Assembly: GCF_024244095.1 (NCBI RefSeq)
Contig: NW_026250678.1
Location: 33,104-97,103, forward strand
Source: Nematocida homosporus
Taxonomy: Eukaryota; Microsporidia
Reading direction: 5' to 3'
Length of the DNA: 64,000 bases
Shown here: piece by piece, positions 46,621 to 56,640 of the stretch
Layout: every line of letters begins with the position of its first letter
Numbering within the stretch: position 1 is the stretch's first letter
Notes under the pieces: model-generated
Told to the model about the DNA's origin: nothing
The model's database searches: none
Seen by the model: the letters and a program-made list of their open reading frames with translations, nothing else
Program-made: the position numbers and the translations under genes

Positions 46621-49600
46621 ATGACGAAGCGCATGAAGGTATATATCTTTGCATTGGGATTGTTAGTAACAGTTCAAGTGCTTGCACAGACAACAGCTCC
46701 AGAAGGTGATATGAACGCAGGTTCTATATTGGGTGGTGCACAGCCGGGTGAAGAGCCCAAAGCTGAAGCGCCAGCTGGTGAAATGGGTGCAGAACCCAAC
46801 CCACTAGCTCCCAGCCCTACAGAAGGCCAGCCTCCAGCACCTAGCCCCTCAGAATCAAGTCCGGAAGGCAAAGAAACACCACCTGGTGGTCTTCCTGGCA
46901 TGGATGAGAACAAGCCATCTTCCCCCGAGAATCCAAATGGCCCTCCTACCCAGGACCCATTGGCTCCCGGCCAAGATGCGGGTACGAAAGAGCTATTGGA
47001 CCAAACCGAGCCCAAAGAGAAAGATCAGTCAGGCGAAGAGAAGAAGGAGAAAGAGAAGGATCCATTTGACCTAGAAGGTAAGAAAGACAAGAAGAACGAC
47101 GAGTCGAAAGACCCTCTAGCTTTAGGTGGTAAGAAGGAAGACAGGGACCCAATGGCTCCTGAAGGCCAGAAAGACGGCCAGAAAGACGGTTTATTGGATG
47201 ATAAGGAGAAGAAGGGTAATGTTGACCCATTGAACGCGGAAGGTAAGATTGGTGAGAAGAAGGATGAGAAGAAGGATGAGAAGAATGGAGAGAAGAAGGA
47301 TGAGAAGAATGAAGACCCTCTGGCATTGGGTGGTAAGAAAGAAGACAAAGATGCTAAGAAGGACAAGGATGGTAAAGTTGAGGACAAGTCTAATCTAGGA
47401 CCAAACGGCGAGCCTATTAAGGACAAGGACGACAAAACCCCCAAAGACCCACTGAGTCCAGAAGGTAAGAAGGACAAAGATGGCAAAGACCTTAAGGACC
47501 CATTGAACCCGGATGCAAAGAAGGACAAAGATGGCAAAGACCTTAAGGACGACAAAGCCCCCAAGGACCCATTGAACCCGGATGCGAAGAAGGACAAAGA
47601 TGGCAAGGACCTTAAGGATGACAAAGCCCCCAAGGACCCATTGAACCCGGATACGAAGAAGGATGGTAAAGGTGAGGACAAATCGGCCAAAAAGGCTGGT
47701 GAATCTGATGAGCCTGCTTTAGGACCAAATGGCCAGCCTCTTAAAGGCAAGGATGGCAAGCCATTGAACAAGAGTGATGTTGAACTAGACGCCCAAGGTA
47801 ACCCAAAACTTGACGAAAAAGGCAATCCAGTGATGAAGAACAAAGACGCTAAGACCGACAAGTCCCAACTCAACAAGGATGGCAAACCTTTACTTGACAA
47901 AGACGGTAAACCCCAACTCGACAAAGACGGTAAGCCACTACTTGACAAAGATGGTAAACCCCAACTCGACAAGGACGGCAAACCACTACTTGACAAAGAC
48001 GGTAAGCCTTTAGTTGACAAGGACGGCAAGCCTCAACTCGACAAAGACGGCAAACCCCAACTCGACAAAGATGGTAAGCCCTTACTTGACAAAGATGGTA
48101 AGCCAAAGCTCGACAAGGATGGTAAGCCACTACTTGACAAAGATGGTAAACCCCAACTCGACAAAGATGGCAAACCTTTACTTGACAAGGATGGTAAGCC
48201 ACTACTTGACAAAGACGGCAAACCACTACTTGACAAAGACGGCAAGCCACTACTTGACAAAGATGGTAAGCCCTTACTTGACAAGGACGGTAAGCCTCAA
48301 CTCGACAAAGATGGTAAGCCAAAGCTCGACAAGGATGGTAAGCCACTACTCGACAAAGACGGCAACCCACTACTTGACAAGGACGGTAAGCCACTACTTG
48401 ACAAGGACGGTAAGCCTTTAGTTGACAAGGACGGTAAGCCTCAACTTGACAAGGATGGCAAGCCACTACTTGACAAAGACGGCAAGCCACTACTTGACAA
48501 AGACGGCAAGCCAAAGCTCGACAAAGACGGCAAGCCACTACTTGACAAAGATGGTAAGCCCTTACTTGACAAAGATGGTAAGCCTTTAGTTGACAAGGAC
48601 GGTAAGCCTCTTAAGGACAAGGACGGTAAGCCTTTACTTGACAAAGATGGTAAGCCATTGACCGGTGCTGATGGTAAGTCTCTTAAAAAGGACGATGTTG
48701 AACTTGACAAGGATGGAAAGCCAAAGCTCGACTCAAAAGGAAAGCCTATTCGCAAGAACAAGAAGAACAAGAAAGGTGGAATAGAAATCAATAACAATGA
48801 TGTTGAAAACAATGAAGATCTAAAAGATGTCCAAAACAATGTTAACAACGACGTTGAAATGGTTCCAGGAAACGCCAAGGGCAAATCTCCCAACGCACCA
48901 ACTACCGATGCTAAGCAAAATCTAACTGCTGATAAAGCCAAAGGTACTCCCGAAGAAGAAAAGGCTAAAGAGAAAGCTAAGCAAGAAGAAGCCGCTAACC
49001 CTGGAAGCAAAGCTGCCGCTGATAAGAAGAAAAAGAAGCGCCGATCCGGCCCAAACGTTGAGATTAACAACAATGAAACTATTAACAACGAAGACCTAAA
49101 AGATGTTAAGAACAATGTTCACAATGACGTCAATATGGTCCCCGGACCGAACGGCCAGCCAGCCAAATCTGCCCAAAAAAGCGACTCCACGACCGATACT
49201 ACTAAGGCCCAAGAACAGAAGAAGAAAGTCGAGGTAGGTCAGGAGGACAAGAAAGACCAGACTGACCAACCGCAAGATGTAGATGACGGTGTGAGTGATT
49301 ATGAGCCAGGAAAAACCGTTATTAACAACAACCGAACTCGGAATAACAAGAAGAGACACAACCAAGTCAACAACATCCACAACCGCATCCAGATGGAAGG
49401 CGGAGATAGCCGAGACGTAGCTAATGCTTTGAATGCAGTCAACGATAACAACTCCAAAGACTCATTGCAAAACAACCAGCAAGATGATAATGCGCGCCAA
49501 GACAAACTAAATGAACAAAAGAGCCGAGATGACTTTAACGCCAGAGCCGACAAGTCCACTCAATTCGCTTTAAATAGTAAGAACGGCCAGAACTCCAAAG

Positions 49601-50658
49601 AATCTATTGCTGAAAACGACAATGTGTCAAAAGACCAGTCCAAAGAAGATTCAGACAACGCCAAGCACAACTGCCAAGATGGCTCCTGCGGCTCCAAAAA
49701 GAACCAATCCGATGACACAACCTCCAAAGCAGCCTTAGAAAGCCAGTCCAAAGAAGCCAAAGAATCCAAAGAAAGCCGATCTAGGGAAGCCTCAGAAAAT
49801 CAGTCCAAAGAAGCCTCAAACAACACCAAGCATAACTGCCAAGATGGCACCTGCGACTACAAAAAGAGCCAATCCGATGACACAACCTCTAAAACAGCTA
49901 TAGAAAACCAGTCCAAAGAAGATTCAGACAGCGCCAAGCACAACTGCCAAGATGGCTCCTGCGGCTACAAACAGAGCCAATCTAACGACAAAACCTCCAA
50001 AGAAGCCTTAGAAAGCCGGACCAAAGAAGCCTCGGACAACACCAAGCACAACTGCCAAGATGGTAGCTGCGACTACAAAAAGAGCCAATCTAACGGCACT
50101 GCCTCAGAAAGCGAGTCCAGAGAAGCCATGTCCAAAGAAGCCAAAGAAAGCCGGTCCAAGGAAGCCTCAGCCAACACCAAGCACAACTGCCAGGATGGTA
50201 GCTGCGCTTACAAGAAGAACCAATCCAACGGCACATCCTCTAAAACAGCCTTAGAAAGTCAGTCCAAGGCCGCCCAAGAAACTCAGAACAATGCACACAA
50301 AGTCGACGCCAACTGCCAGAGTTGTGGACAGAAAAGAGGCCAATCTGGCAGCAAACAGCAAGACAGTGGTGTGACCAAAACAACCACTAAAGAGACTAAA
50401 TCTCTAGAAGAACGCCAAGCCAACCAAAACAGCACCAACCAGTCCATGAGCCAAAGCCAAGGCCAGTCAGCTTCCAATCAAAAAGCATCAGGCCGTAAAA
50501 CTTGCCAGCGTTGCCGAAAGCCTATCGCAACCAGCGAGGAGATGGCCGCCTTTGCCGCCAAGCAAGGAAGCAACTCCGCCAACAAGTCCAAAACTTCCTT
50601 AGAAAAGGAGTCCTCCAAGAAAGAGTCTAAGGCTAACCCCGACCCCCGAGTTAAATAG
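46621..50658 (+). CDS. Large secreted Lys/Asp-rich repeat protein (polar tube or spore wall candidate)
   Basis: 1345 residues with signal peptide MKVYIFALGLLVTVQVLA. In order: a Pro/Glu-rich segment; Lys/Asp-rich KKD repeats with about 23-residue units (KDPLNPDAKKDKDGKDLKD) at about 280-345; about 33 tandem octapeptides DKDGKPLL/QL/KL/LV (about residues 420-685); two NN-rich blocks (NNDVENNEDLKD...) separated by a charged Lys/Ala segment; then six copies of a Ser/Lys-rich unit of about 40 residues carrying NCQDGSCxYKK; and a Cys-x2-Cys end (TCQRCRKP). There is no membrane segment. Charged low-complexity secreted proteins of this size resemble polar tube proteins, but I cannot match a named one. 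Confidence 0.75.
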   Translation: MTKRMKVYIFALGLLVTVQVLAQTTAPEGDMNAGSILGGAQPGEEPKAEAPAGEMGAEPNPLAPSPTEGQPPAPSPSESSPEGKETPPGGLPGMDENKPSSPENPNGPPTQDPLAPGQDAGTKELLDQTEPKEKDQSGEEKKEKEKDPFDLEGKKDKKNDESKDPLALGGKKEDRDPMAPEGQKDGQKDGLLDDKEKKGNVDPLNAEGKIGEKKDEKKDEKNGEKKDEKNEDPLALGGKKEDKDAKKDKDGKVEDKSNLGPNGEPIKDKDDKTPKDPLSPEGKKDKDGKDLKDPLNPDAKKDKDGKDLKDDKAPKDPLNPDAKKDKDGKDLKDDKAPKDPLNPDTKKDGKGEDKSAKKAGESDEPALGPNGQPLKGKDGKPLNKSDVELDAQGNPKLDEKGNPVMKNKDAKTDKSQLNKDGKPLLDKDGKPQLDKDGKPLLDKDGKPQLDKDGKPLLDKDGKPLVDKDGKPQLDKDGKPQLDKDGKPLLDKDGKPKLDKDGKPLLDKDGKPQLDKDGKPLLDKDGKPLLDKDGKPLLDKDGKPLLDKDGKPLLDKDGKPQLDKDGKPKLDKDGKPLLDKDGNPLLDKDGKPLLDKDGKPLVDKDGKPQLDKDGKPLLDKDGKPLLDKDGKPKLDKDGKPLLDKDGKPLLDKDGKPLVDKDGKPLKDKDGKPLLDKDGKPLTGADGKSLKKDDVELDKDGKPKLDSKGKPIRKNKKNKKGGIEINNNDVENNEDLKDVQNNVNNDVEMVPGNAKGKSPNAPTTDAKQNLTADKAKGTPEEEKAKEKAKQEEAANPGSKAAADKKKKKRRSGPNVEINNNETINNEDLKDVKNNVHNDVNMVPGPNGQPAKSAQKSDSTTDTTKAQEQKKKVEVGQEDKKDQTDQPQDVDDGVSDYEPGKTVINNNRTRNNKKRHNQVNNIHNRIQMEGGDSRDVANALNAVNDNNSKDSLQNNQQDDNARQDKLNEQKSRDDFNARADKSTQFALNSKNGQNSKESIAENDNVSKDQSKEDSDNAKHNCQDGSCGSKKNQSDDTTSKAALESQSKEAKESKESRSREASENQSKEASNNTKHNCQDGTCDYKKSQSDDTTSKTAIENQSKEDSDSAKHNCQDGSCGYKQSQSNDKTSKEALESRTKEASDNTKHNCQDGSCDYKKSQSNGTASESESREAMSKEAKESRSKEASANTKHNCQDGSCAYKKNQSNGTSSKTALESQSKAAQETQNNAHKVDANCQSCGQKRGQSGSKQQDSGVTKTTTKETKSLEERQANQNSTNQSMSQSQGQSASNQKASGRKTCQRCRKPIATSEEMAAFAAKQGSNSANKSKTSLEKESSKKESKANPDPRVK
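47875..48670 (+). repeat. 24-base tandem repeat encoding DKDGKPxx
   Basis: About 33 in-frame units of 24 bases, two codon variants for nearly every position (GACAAAGAC/GACAAGGAT, AAACCC/AAGCCA), so the units are kept at protein level while silent sites differ. Confidence 0.9.
49655..50215 (+). repeat. Cys-containing repeat, six copies
   Basis: Units of about 40 codons around NCQDG-(S/T)-C with variants, separated by SKEA/SKEALESQ spacer codons; the sixth copy has CAYKK. Confidence 0.8.
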
Positions 50659-51099
50659 ATCTACCAACCAACTACAACTCTATCTAACCGCAAACAAACC
50701 TGTATAGCCACATACACGCCCATCTTCCAAGACCTATGCGCCTAACCAGGCCCAGAAAGGAGGGTCTATAAATAAACACCTGTGGTATGATTGGCCTTAG
50801 GCTTAGTACTATTTTACTTCAACACAACCCAACCCACATACCATAATGCTAACCCAATACCACAGCTTAACTTAAGTTAAGTTAACCTAGCACAACTCAA
50901 CTTAGCACAACTCAACTCAAACCAAATCAAAACTAATCAAATCAACACCTAATCTAACTTAGCACAAACCAAATCAACTCAACTCAACCCAAATCAAATC
51001 AAATCAAAACTAACTTAATTCAAATCAAAACTAACTCAACTCAAATCAAATCAAAACTAACTCAGCTCAAATCAAAACTTAACTCAACTCAAACACCCT
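50659..51099. other. Convergent spacer of CTCAAATCAAAACTAA repeats
   Basis: After a short unique stretch (50660-50790), simple sequence of C/A/T type dominates. No gene is seen. Confidence 0.65.
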
Positions 51100-51104
51100 T
51101 TATT
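51099..51104 (-). terminator. AATAAA containing the TAF12 stop
   Basis: CAAATAAAGG on the minus strand, with TAA nested inside. Confidence 0.55.
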
Positions 51105-51720
51105 TGCTCTGAACTGACGACTTCTTCTGATCCTTTTTGATCATCTGTAGCCGCTTAAGATGCTCTTTGTCTGGCTCGCGGGCCTTTTTAGGGCGGTAAG
51201 TACTATACAACTCAGTGCCTCGCTCCATCTTCATGGCAAAGATGATATCTTCTTTTGTAACCTCTGAGGCCTCTCTATTCCGAGCAACTGAACAAGCAGT
51301 TGCTATCAGATTATCTATAAATATATCGGCACTACTTAGTAGAATCTTCTTGATCTGACTATCTATCTCGGTATCTACTCCCATCTCTTTAAGTATCTCC
51401 TCTATCTCCACTCGTGTGTCTAATGGATCTTGTCCTCCACTATCTGCATACAGCATATCTCGAACTTTGTCCGTTTTCCGAGCAACGTTATAAAGACTAG
51501 AAAGAGACCGGCCAAAGCGATTGGCCTCCTCAGCCTTATGGGTGTAAGTGTTATTGAGTTCGCGCAGCTGAGAAGTGATTCTAGCCTTCTCTTCTAACAG
51601 CCGAGAGACCATGGCTGGAGGTTTGGTGGTTGAGCTTTGTAGATATCTGTTTATTTCGCCTAACATGTTTTGAAGATGCTGAATGCGCTTATGGAGATTC
51701 TGCTGCTCTTCACTGCCCAT
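51100..51720 (-). CDS. TAF12: TFIID/SAGA subunit TAF12 (histone fold)
   Basis: 206 residues: N-terminal helical/coiled-coil part, then a histone fold at about 115-170 (EILKEMGVDTEIDSQIKKIL, then ADIFIDNLIATACSVARNRE, then TKEDIIFAM), matching TAF12's E-x-x-LL-x-xADDFI-(D/E)-x-(V/I)-(T/V)-x-xxC and KHR-like region. The tail has the basic (H/Q)-x-KRLQ-type end seen in fungal TAF12. It pairs with TAF4 or ADA1 in TFIID or SAGA; an SGF11-like SAGA protein is at 60168. A T-tract directly precedes the ATG. Confidence 0.7.
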   Translation of the reverse strand: MGSEEQQNLHKRIQHLQNMLGEINRYLQSSTTKPPAMVSRLLEEKARITSQLRELNNTYTHKAEEANRFGRSLSSLYNVARKTDKVRDMLYADSGGQDPLDTRVEIEEILKEMGVDTEIDSQIKKILLSSADIFIDNLIATACSVARNREASEVTKEDIIFAMKMERGTELYSTYRPKKAREPDKEHLKRLQMIKKDQKKSSVQSK

Positions 51721-52378
51721 AAAAAATTGGGTTGTATTGGGTTAAGATTTAGATTGCAGAGTGTTTAGATGGTTTTGGGTGGGGTTTGGATTGAGTTTGA
51801 CTTGAATTATGCTTGGTTTGTTTGGTTTTGGTGGTTAATATTGGATTATTTAGGTCGAATTAGAATATATTGGGTCAGTATTGGGTTAGTATTTATTGAG
51901 ATAAGGATTGACAAAGGTGTAGTGTTGTCATATGATCACCATTCGTTTTCAATTCAGTCCATTCAATTGAGTCTACTCAATACTAAGTCAACCCAACTCA
52001 ACCCACTCCACTTAATACTAACCTAATACTAACACAGTTCCTTTAACAATCATAATCATCTATGTATGTTGCTTGGTCCGATAGTCATAGACTTATCATT
52101 CGAATGCTTTACCCATCTTATTTTGTCTATCTTATCTATGTTTTGATTTAATGTGATATTTGATCGTATACAGTCATATCCTGTCTACTAACCTAATACA
52201 AACTTAATTAAGGCGTGCTTTTGATTGGCTTAGTACTATCTTGACCAATGATTGCTAGTATCTATTTACTGGCCATTATCTAGTGAATAGATTAAAAACA
52301 AATAAAGATTAGATTGCTGATTGTTTATTGTGGTTGAAAACCCTTGAATAGTCTAGATGAGATGTTGTTTGGTCCTAT
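51721..52378. other. Spacer with polarity switch
   Basis: 51725-51900 is plus-strand G/T-rich, 51950-52035 is C/A-rich, then A/T-rich unique sequence. No gene is seen. Confidence 0.6.
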
Positions 52379-55300
52379 TTAGAGATAGTTGTAGGGAGTA
52401 GTGCCGGTCGTGCGCTCAATGAGCTTCATAAGAGATTCGGCCCGTACACGAGTGCTGGGCTTGGGGCTTTCCAGAAGAATGGCAAAGTATGGGGCACTTT
52501 GGCCCAGAATTCGGCTCATGAACTCACTGTTCCGGCGGTAAATAGCTGCTAGAGCCTTAAACAGACCGGATTTAGAAGGTGCACTGACTAGTTGTTTGAG
52601 CAAGATAAGATTGATCTCTTCGGCTTCAGAAGGAAGGTTTTGGGCTCGGGATGAGAAAAGACAAGCCAGGAGTTTAGTAAGTTGGGCTTGTAAAGATTGA
52701 GTTGAGCTAAGCTGCGTCAGAATAATAGTAGTTATATCAGTAGTACGGACCATAGTACCTTGTTCATAAGAGTAGTACTTAGCTAGAATTCTAGTGAGTT
52801 TAGGCAGGAGAGTAGTTGGCTGGTGGAGTTCAGATAAAAGTAGAGATTCTAGCTTAGTATAGATAAGATCTAAAGAGCGAACACATTGGCCATTCTGGTC
52901 CTGTTTAAGCATACGATCAAGTAGAGTAATGAAAAGATCAGATAAGCCATTTGTCTTTTTCAGAATAGATAGCCAAGTATGACTAGGTGTACTTAGTTGT
53001 GGGAACAAGCTAACTAAGGCCGTAGCTGTTGGGGCTAGTTCAAGGTTCTTGAGGTAGTAGGCTAAGACTTGTTGTATATCTGCTTCTTCTAATTCCTGAT
53101 CGGTCAGGCGGAGTTTTAATGACTCACTAAGAATAGTGATGTCCTGGGGTGTATTAGCTAGATGCGAAATGAAAGGAGGAATATCCAGTAGAGATAATGG
53201 TTGCAAAAGTGTTCTTTTTTTGGTCAGTTTGATAAGAGAGATAATTTTGTTAAGATAAGGAGAAAGAATATTAGTCTCACGGCGAATGAGATTAGCAAAT
53301 AGATGAGAAACAACATTAGCCTCACTATCAGGCAGAGATAGAAGCACATTAACTAAATAGGGAAGTTTAACCTGAACAGTAGATCTGATAGCTACTGATT
53401 TCATGTCCTGGAGTAAACCCAGGAAGAGGTGTAAGTGCTGCTCCGGATGGTTAGTCAGCAGAGTACGAATGAGCAAAGCTCTTGATCTACCATTAGGCTG
53501 GTGCTTAAGAAGTTCGCCCAGAATGAAATGATCAGTTATACCACTATTAATCACACCTAGTAACAAATCCGTACTATCAGTACAACTATCTAGTGTGCGC
53601 GTAATCAGTGTTTTGGAAATACTAAAGTCTTTCTTCTGAATAATGTTCTGCGCTAGTAAGATAAAGGTTTCCGTTTGGGCCAGGATAGGACCTTGCCAAA
53701 GCTTAAGCTGCTCTTCTGGAAGCATAGCTCGTCGACACTTAATAAGCGCACTAAGAGCTAGTGGCACTGAAAACTTACTCTTTGGATGTTGAACAATCAG
53801 ATCTAAAACAGCTGCTAAATGGGGCACCGGTGCATCAACAGTACACTCTTGCCAAAGAAGAAGAGGAATCTTATCTACTAAAGCATTAAACAACTCCGGA
53901 CAGTTCTCTTCCTTTCTTTTAATCGCTTCATAAACAATACGCTGTTTAGTAGCTAAGGAAAGAGTATCAATCCGGCTAATAACTAAAAGAGAAACAATAT
54001 CCATCCGAGAATGGTTAAGTAACAGTAATAAATCATCACTTTTGATCGTTCCAGCATACTTTACAAAGACTTGTTTAAGTAAATCAACCTTATGTTCAAT
54101 CAAGTAATTAGTCATCTTTTTAACCGTTGTTTCCTTAAATGTAATAATAGATAAGATAATCTCTTTGTTAAAATTACTAATTTCCTTATCAAGTAATATT
54201 TGGAAGAAGTAAAGTGAAAGAGTTAAGTCCATTTCCTGAGCAGGAATAGCTTCAATAGCTGCTAAAAGATCTTCACCATTCAAAGCGGCTCCTTTCTGCA
54301 AGAGAAACTCAAAAACAACCTTAAGCACTTGCTTGCGCTCCCGCTTCAAAGTAATTGGGACTAACTTAAGAATACTAATAACATGCGTAATATCCATATC
54401 TAAATCAGCAATCAGTGCTAAAACAAAAAAGAAGTACTGAATAGGCGTCTTCTTAGTCGGCTCAACAAAGAAGTCTAAAGCCTTCTCCCGAGCCACCCCA
54501 CATTGTTCAGGAGTTAAGTAGTGGCCAATCTTAGTATAAGTAGGAAAGGTATAGATTAAACTCAAGTACTTATCAAATTCAGAGACAATTGTACCCATAC
54601 ACAGTAAGTCCACAATATGAGGAAGACTCTCAGCTGTAATCAATAAAGACATTGCATTCCAGTCAGTGACATTTTGAATCTTATCTTGTAGTAACTTAGG
54701 TGAAACCATACTTATTGTTTCTGATAAAGCCCCTTTCATATCTAAATGTGAACAAGCCATATCTAGTAAACGTCTTTCCAAGGCATAATTAGGCATTAAG
54801 CCCTGTAATAAAGTCATATACCGCTTAGTTAAGACTTCCGGACTACGATAGTTCAGTAAACGTAAAGCTCCTAACTCAGGAATACTCTTAGTAAGCATAT
54901 TCCACTTAGGCGACTCAACTAAAACCAGTAAAAGTTCATCACTAGCCGCTACTAATGGTAAAATGTTCATTGTATCTTCTCTAATACTATCTACTAAAAT
55001 AGTCCTAAATGTATCACGATTAATCCCAGTTAAACCATCAGCCTTAATATCAGCTAGTAATTGCTTAATAAACTCAACCCGATAATGATCTAAAACAACT
55101 TGATACTTACCCGTCCTTTTATAGTCCTTATAAAGTACATCAAAAGAAGGAGTAGTAGATTTAATCGGACTTACATTATTACTATCACTCTCTACTTGGT
55201 TACTTTCAGACTGATTTTCCTTACTAGTAAATGAACTAATCACTCGTTGGTACTCACTGTGTAATTCGGTACAACTAGCAATCTCAGTTAAAGATCTTTC

Positions 55301-56053
55301 CATGCTCATGATAATCCCATTACGCATAGCCGATTCAGACTTACTTAGCCACTTTTCTCTTAATCTAATTAGTCCAACTACCCAAAGAGTAAGTGTTTCC
55401 TCAGTAAACATTTCTCTTTCGGCTAAACATTTCAAAACCTTCTCCACAAAGACAATCCAACGTAAACTCTCTCCATCACGAGCTAGTCTTTCTAGTACAG
55501 CTAAGACACCTAAGGAGAAAGAGACGTTTTTACCCAGAACTTTAGCTAGACTTACTAAGGAGTATCCCTCTTTAACCAACTGCTTAAAGACTTCACTGCC
55601 ACTTATTCTGGCTTTAGTCCCTTTGGTAATTATCTCGCTTATCAGTTCAGTTTCAGCCAAAGCAAAAACCAGTAAAGATTCAAAATCATGGCGATCAATA
55701 GCATACTTACGTAACAGCCATTCAACTAAACAAGATACATACTCGTGCCTGGCATAAGGGGCTAAAACTTGTAAGACTTTGCGTATCTTTTTAGATAAGG
55801 CCAGATTATCTCGTTCATTCAATCGGTCCCGACGAAATCCACAACTACTTACGCCTAGTAAATTATCAAGATATTTCTTGTTTTCAGTATATGCCTCTAA
55901 ATGGGCGGTTTGAAAATGACTAAAAGAACGTTGGACTTCATCATAGAATAATTCATCTGAAGTATTATAATCACTATTTAACGTGAAAGTCTGTTTCTTC
56001 TTTTTAAGACCAGTTCTTTCTCGGATTTCTTGGATCTGTTCCCGAAGCGTCAT
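52379..56053 (-). CDS. UTP10: UTP10/HEATR1-like small-subunit processome protein
   Basis: 1224 residues from the ATG at 56053 (an upstream in-frame start at 56242 adds 63 Asn-rich residues). All helical, HEAT-like. The N-terminal part carries the UTP10 pattern: a short leucine-containing sequence, then NERDNLALSKKI, a PYARHEYVSCLVEWLLRKYAI segment comparable to PYF..A...LEWLI+RF.I in HEATR1, and a DFESLLVFALAETEL analogue of D-x-L-x-x-x-LPYHET. The C-terminus is shorter than in yeast (1769). UTP10 acts in pre-18S rRNA synthesis. A different HEAT protein is possible. Confidence 0.55.
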   Translation of the reverse strand: MTLREQIQEIRERTGLKKKKQTFTLNSDYNTSDELFYDEVQRSFSHFQTAHLEAYTENKKYLDNLLGVSSCGFRRDRLNERDNLALSKKIRKVLQVLAPYARHEYVSCLVEWLLRKYAIDRHDFESLLVFALAETELISEIITKGTKARISGSEVFKQLVKEGYSLVSLAKVLGKNVSFSLGVLAVLERLARDGESLRWIVFVEKVLKCLAEREMFTEETLTLWVVGLIRLREKWLSKSESAMRNGIIMSMERSLTEIASCTELHSEYQRVISSFTSKENQSESNQVESDSNNVSPIKSTTPSFDVLYKDYKRTGKYQVVLDHYRVEFIKQLLADIKADGLTGINRDTFRTILVDSIREDTMNILPLVAASDELLLVLVESPKWNMLTKSIPELGALRLLNYRSPEVLTKRYMTLLQGLMPNYALERRLLDMACSHLDMKGALSETISMVSPKLLQDKIQNVTDWNAMSLLITAESLPHIVDLLCMGTIVSEFDKYLSLIYTFPTYTKIGHYLTPEQCGVAREKALDFFVEPTKKTPIQYFFFVLALIADLDMDITHVISILKLVPITLKRERKQVLKVVFEFLLQKGAALNGEDLLAAIEAIPAQEMDLTLSLYFFQILLDKEISNFNKEIILSIITFKETTVKKMTNYLIEHKVDLLKQVFVKYAGTIKSDDLLLLLNHSRMDIVSLLVISRIDTLSLATKQRIVYEAIKRKEENCPELFNALVDKIPLLLWQECTVDAPVPHLAAVLDLIVQHPKSKFSVPLALSALIKCRRAMLPEEQLKLWQGPILAQTETFILLAQNIIQKKDFSISKTLITRTLDSCTDSTDLLLGVINSGITDHFILGELLKHQPNGRSRALLIRTLLTNHPEQHLHLFLGLLQDMKSVAIRSTVQVKLPYLVNVLLSLPDSEANVVSHLFANLIRRETNILSPYLNKIISLIKLTKKRTLLQPLSLLDIPPFISHLANTPQDITILSESLKLRLTDQELEEADIQQVLAYYLKNLELAPTATALVSLFPQLSTPSHTWLSILKKTNGLSDLFITLLDRMLKQDQNGQCVRSLDLIYTKLESLLLSELHQPTTLLPKLTRILAKYYSYEQGTMVRTTDITTIILTQLSSTQSLQAQLTKLLACLFSSRAQNLPSEAEEINLILLKQLVSAPSKSGLFKALAAIYRRNSEFMSRILGQSAPYFAILLESPKPSTRVRAESLMKLIERTTGTTPYNYL

Positions 56054-56635
56054 AAAAAATTTGTCTTGATCGGTTGCTTTTGTATTGTGATACGCATTGT
56101 TTTGAGTGTTTTGAAGTGTATTTCGGTCTTTATTATGATATTTCCTGGTTAAATTCCGGCGGTTAGAGATTAAAATATGATTATTTTGTCTAGATAGTGG
56201 GAATAAAGGGGAGGTTAGTATTGGAATAGCAAATGCAAACATTGGAATTTTAATGTAATTTGAAATTGAGTTGGTGTTTAGTTGTGTTGAGTTGGGTTTA
56301 GATTGTATTGATATTGTATTTAGATTGGGTTGGGTTGAGTTAGTGTTATGTTGATATTGTATTGGTGTTGTGTTCTGTTTAGATTGGGTTTAGGTTGAGT
56401 TAGTGTTATGTTGATATTGTATTGAGTTGTATTATAATTCAGATTTGGTACTGGATTGGGTTGTATTGTGTTAGATTGGATTGGACTGAGTTAGTATTGG
56501 CTTATCTAAAGCAGTAAGGAATAAATATCTACATTACCTGTACTTACTCATTTAAAGTAGAGATATATCAAATGACACAATACTAACTACTAACTCAACT
56601 TAACTCAACTCAACTGAATACTAACTCGACCTAAT
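56054..56635. other. Spacer with polarity switch
   Basis: Next to the UTP10 start it has AAATTTG, then G/T-rich repeats (56260-56500, TGTTATGTTGATATTGTATT), then C/A-rich at 56575-56630. The first 190 bases are open in the UTP10 frame. Confidence 0.6.
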
Positions 56636-56640
56636 TTATT
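56635..56640 (-). terminator. AATAAA containing the RPN7 stop
   Basis: GAATAAAT on the minus strand, with TAA nested inside. Confidence 0.55.

Noticed and set aside
46674..48538. Long open frames on the minus strand opposite the secreted repeat protein (up to 334 codons) rich in Ser/Leu/Pro or in Cys/Arg/Tyr
   Set aside because: They are mirror frames of the 24-base repeat and of Lys/Asp-rich codons; they have no family signal, and the plus-strand frame has a signal peptide and continuous structure.
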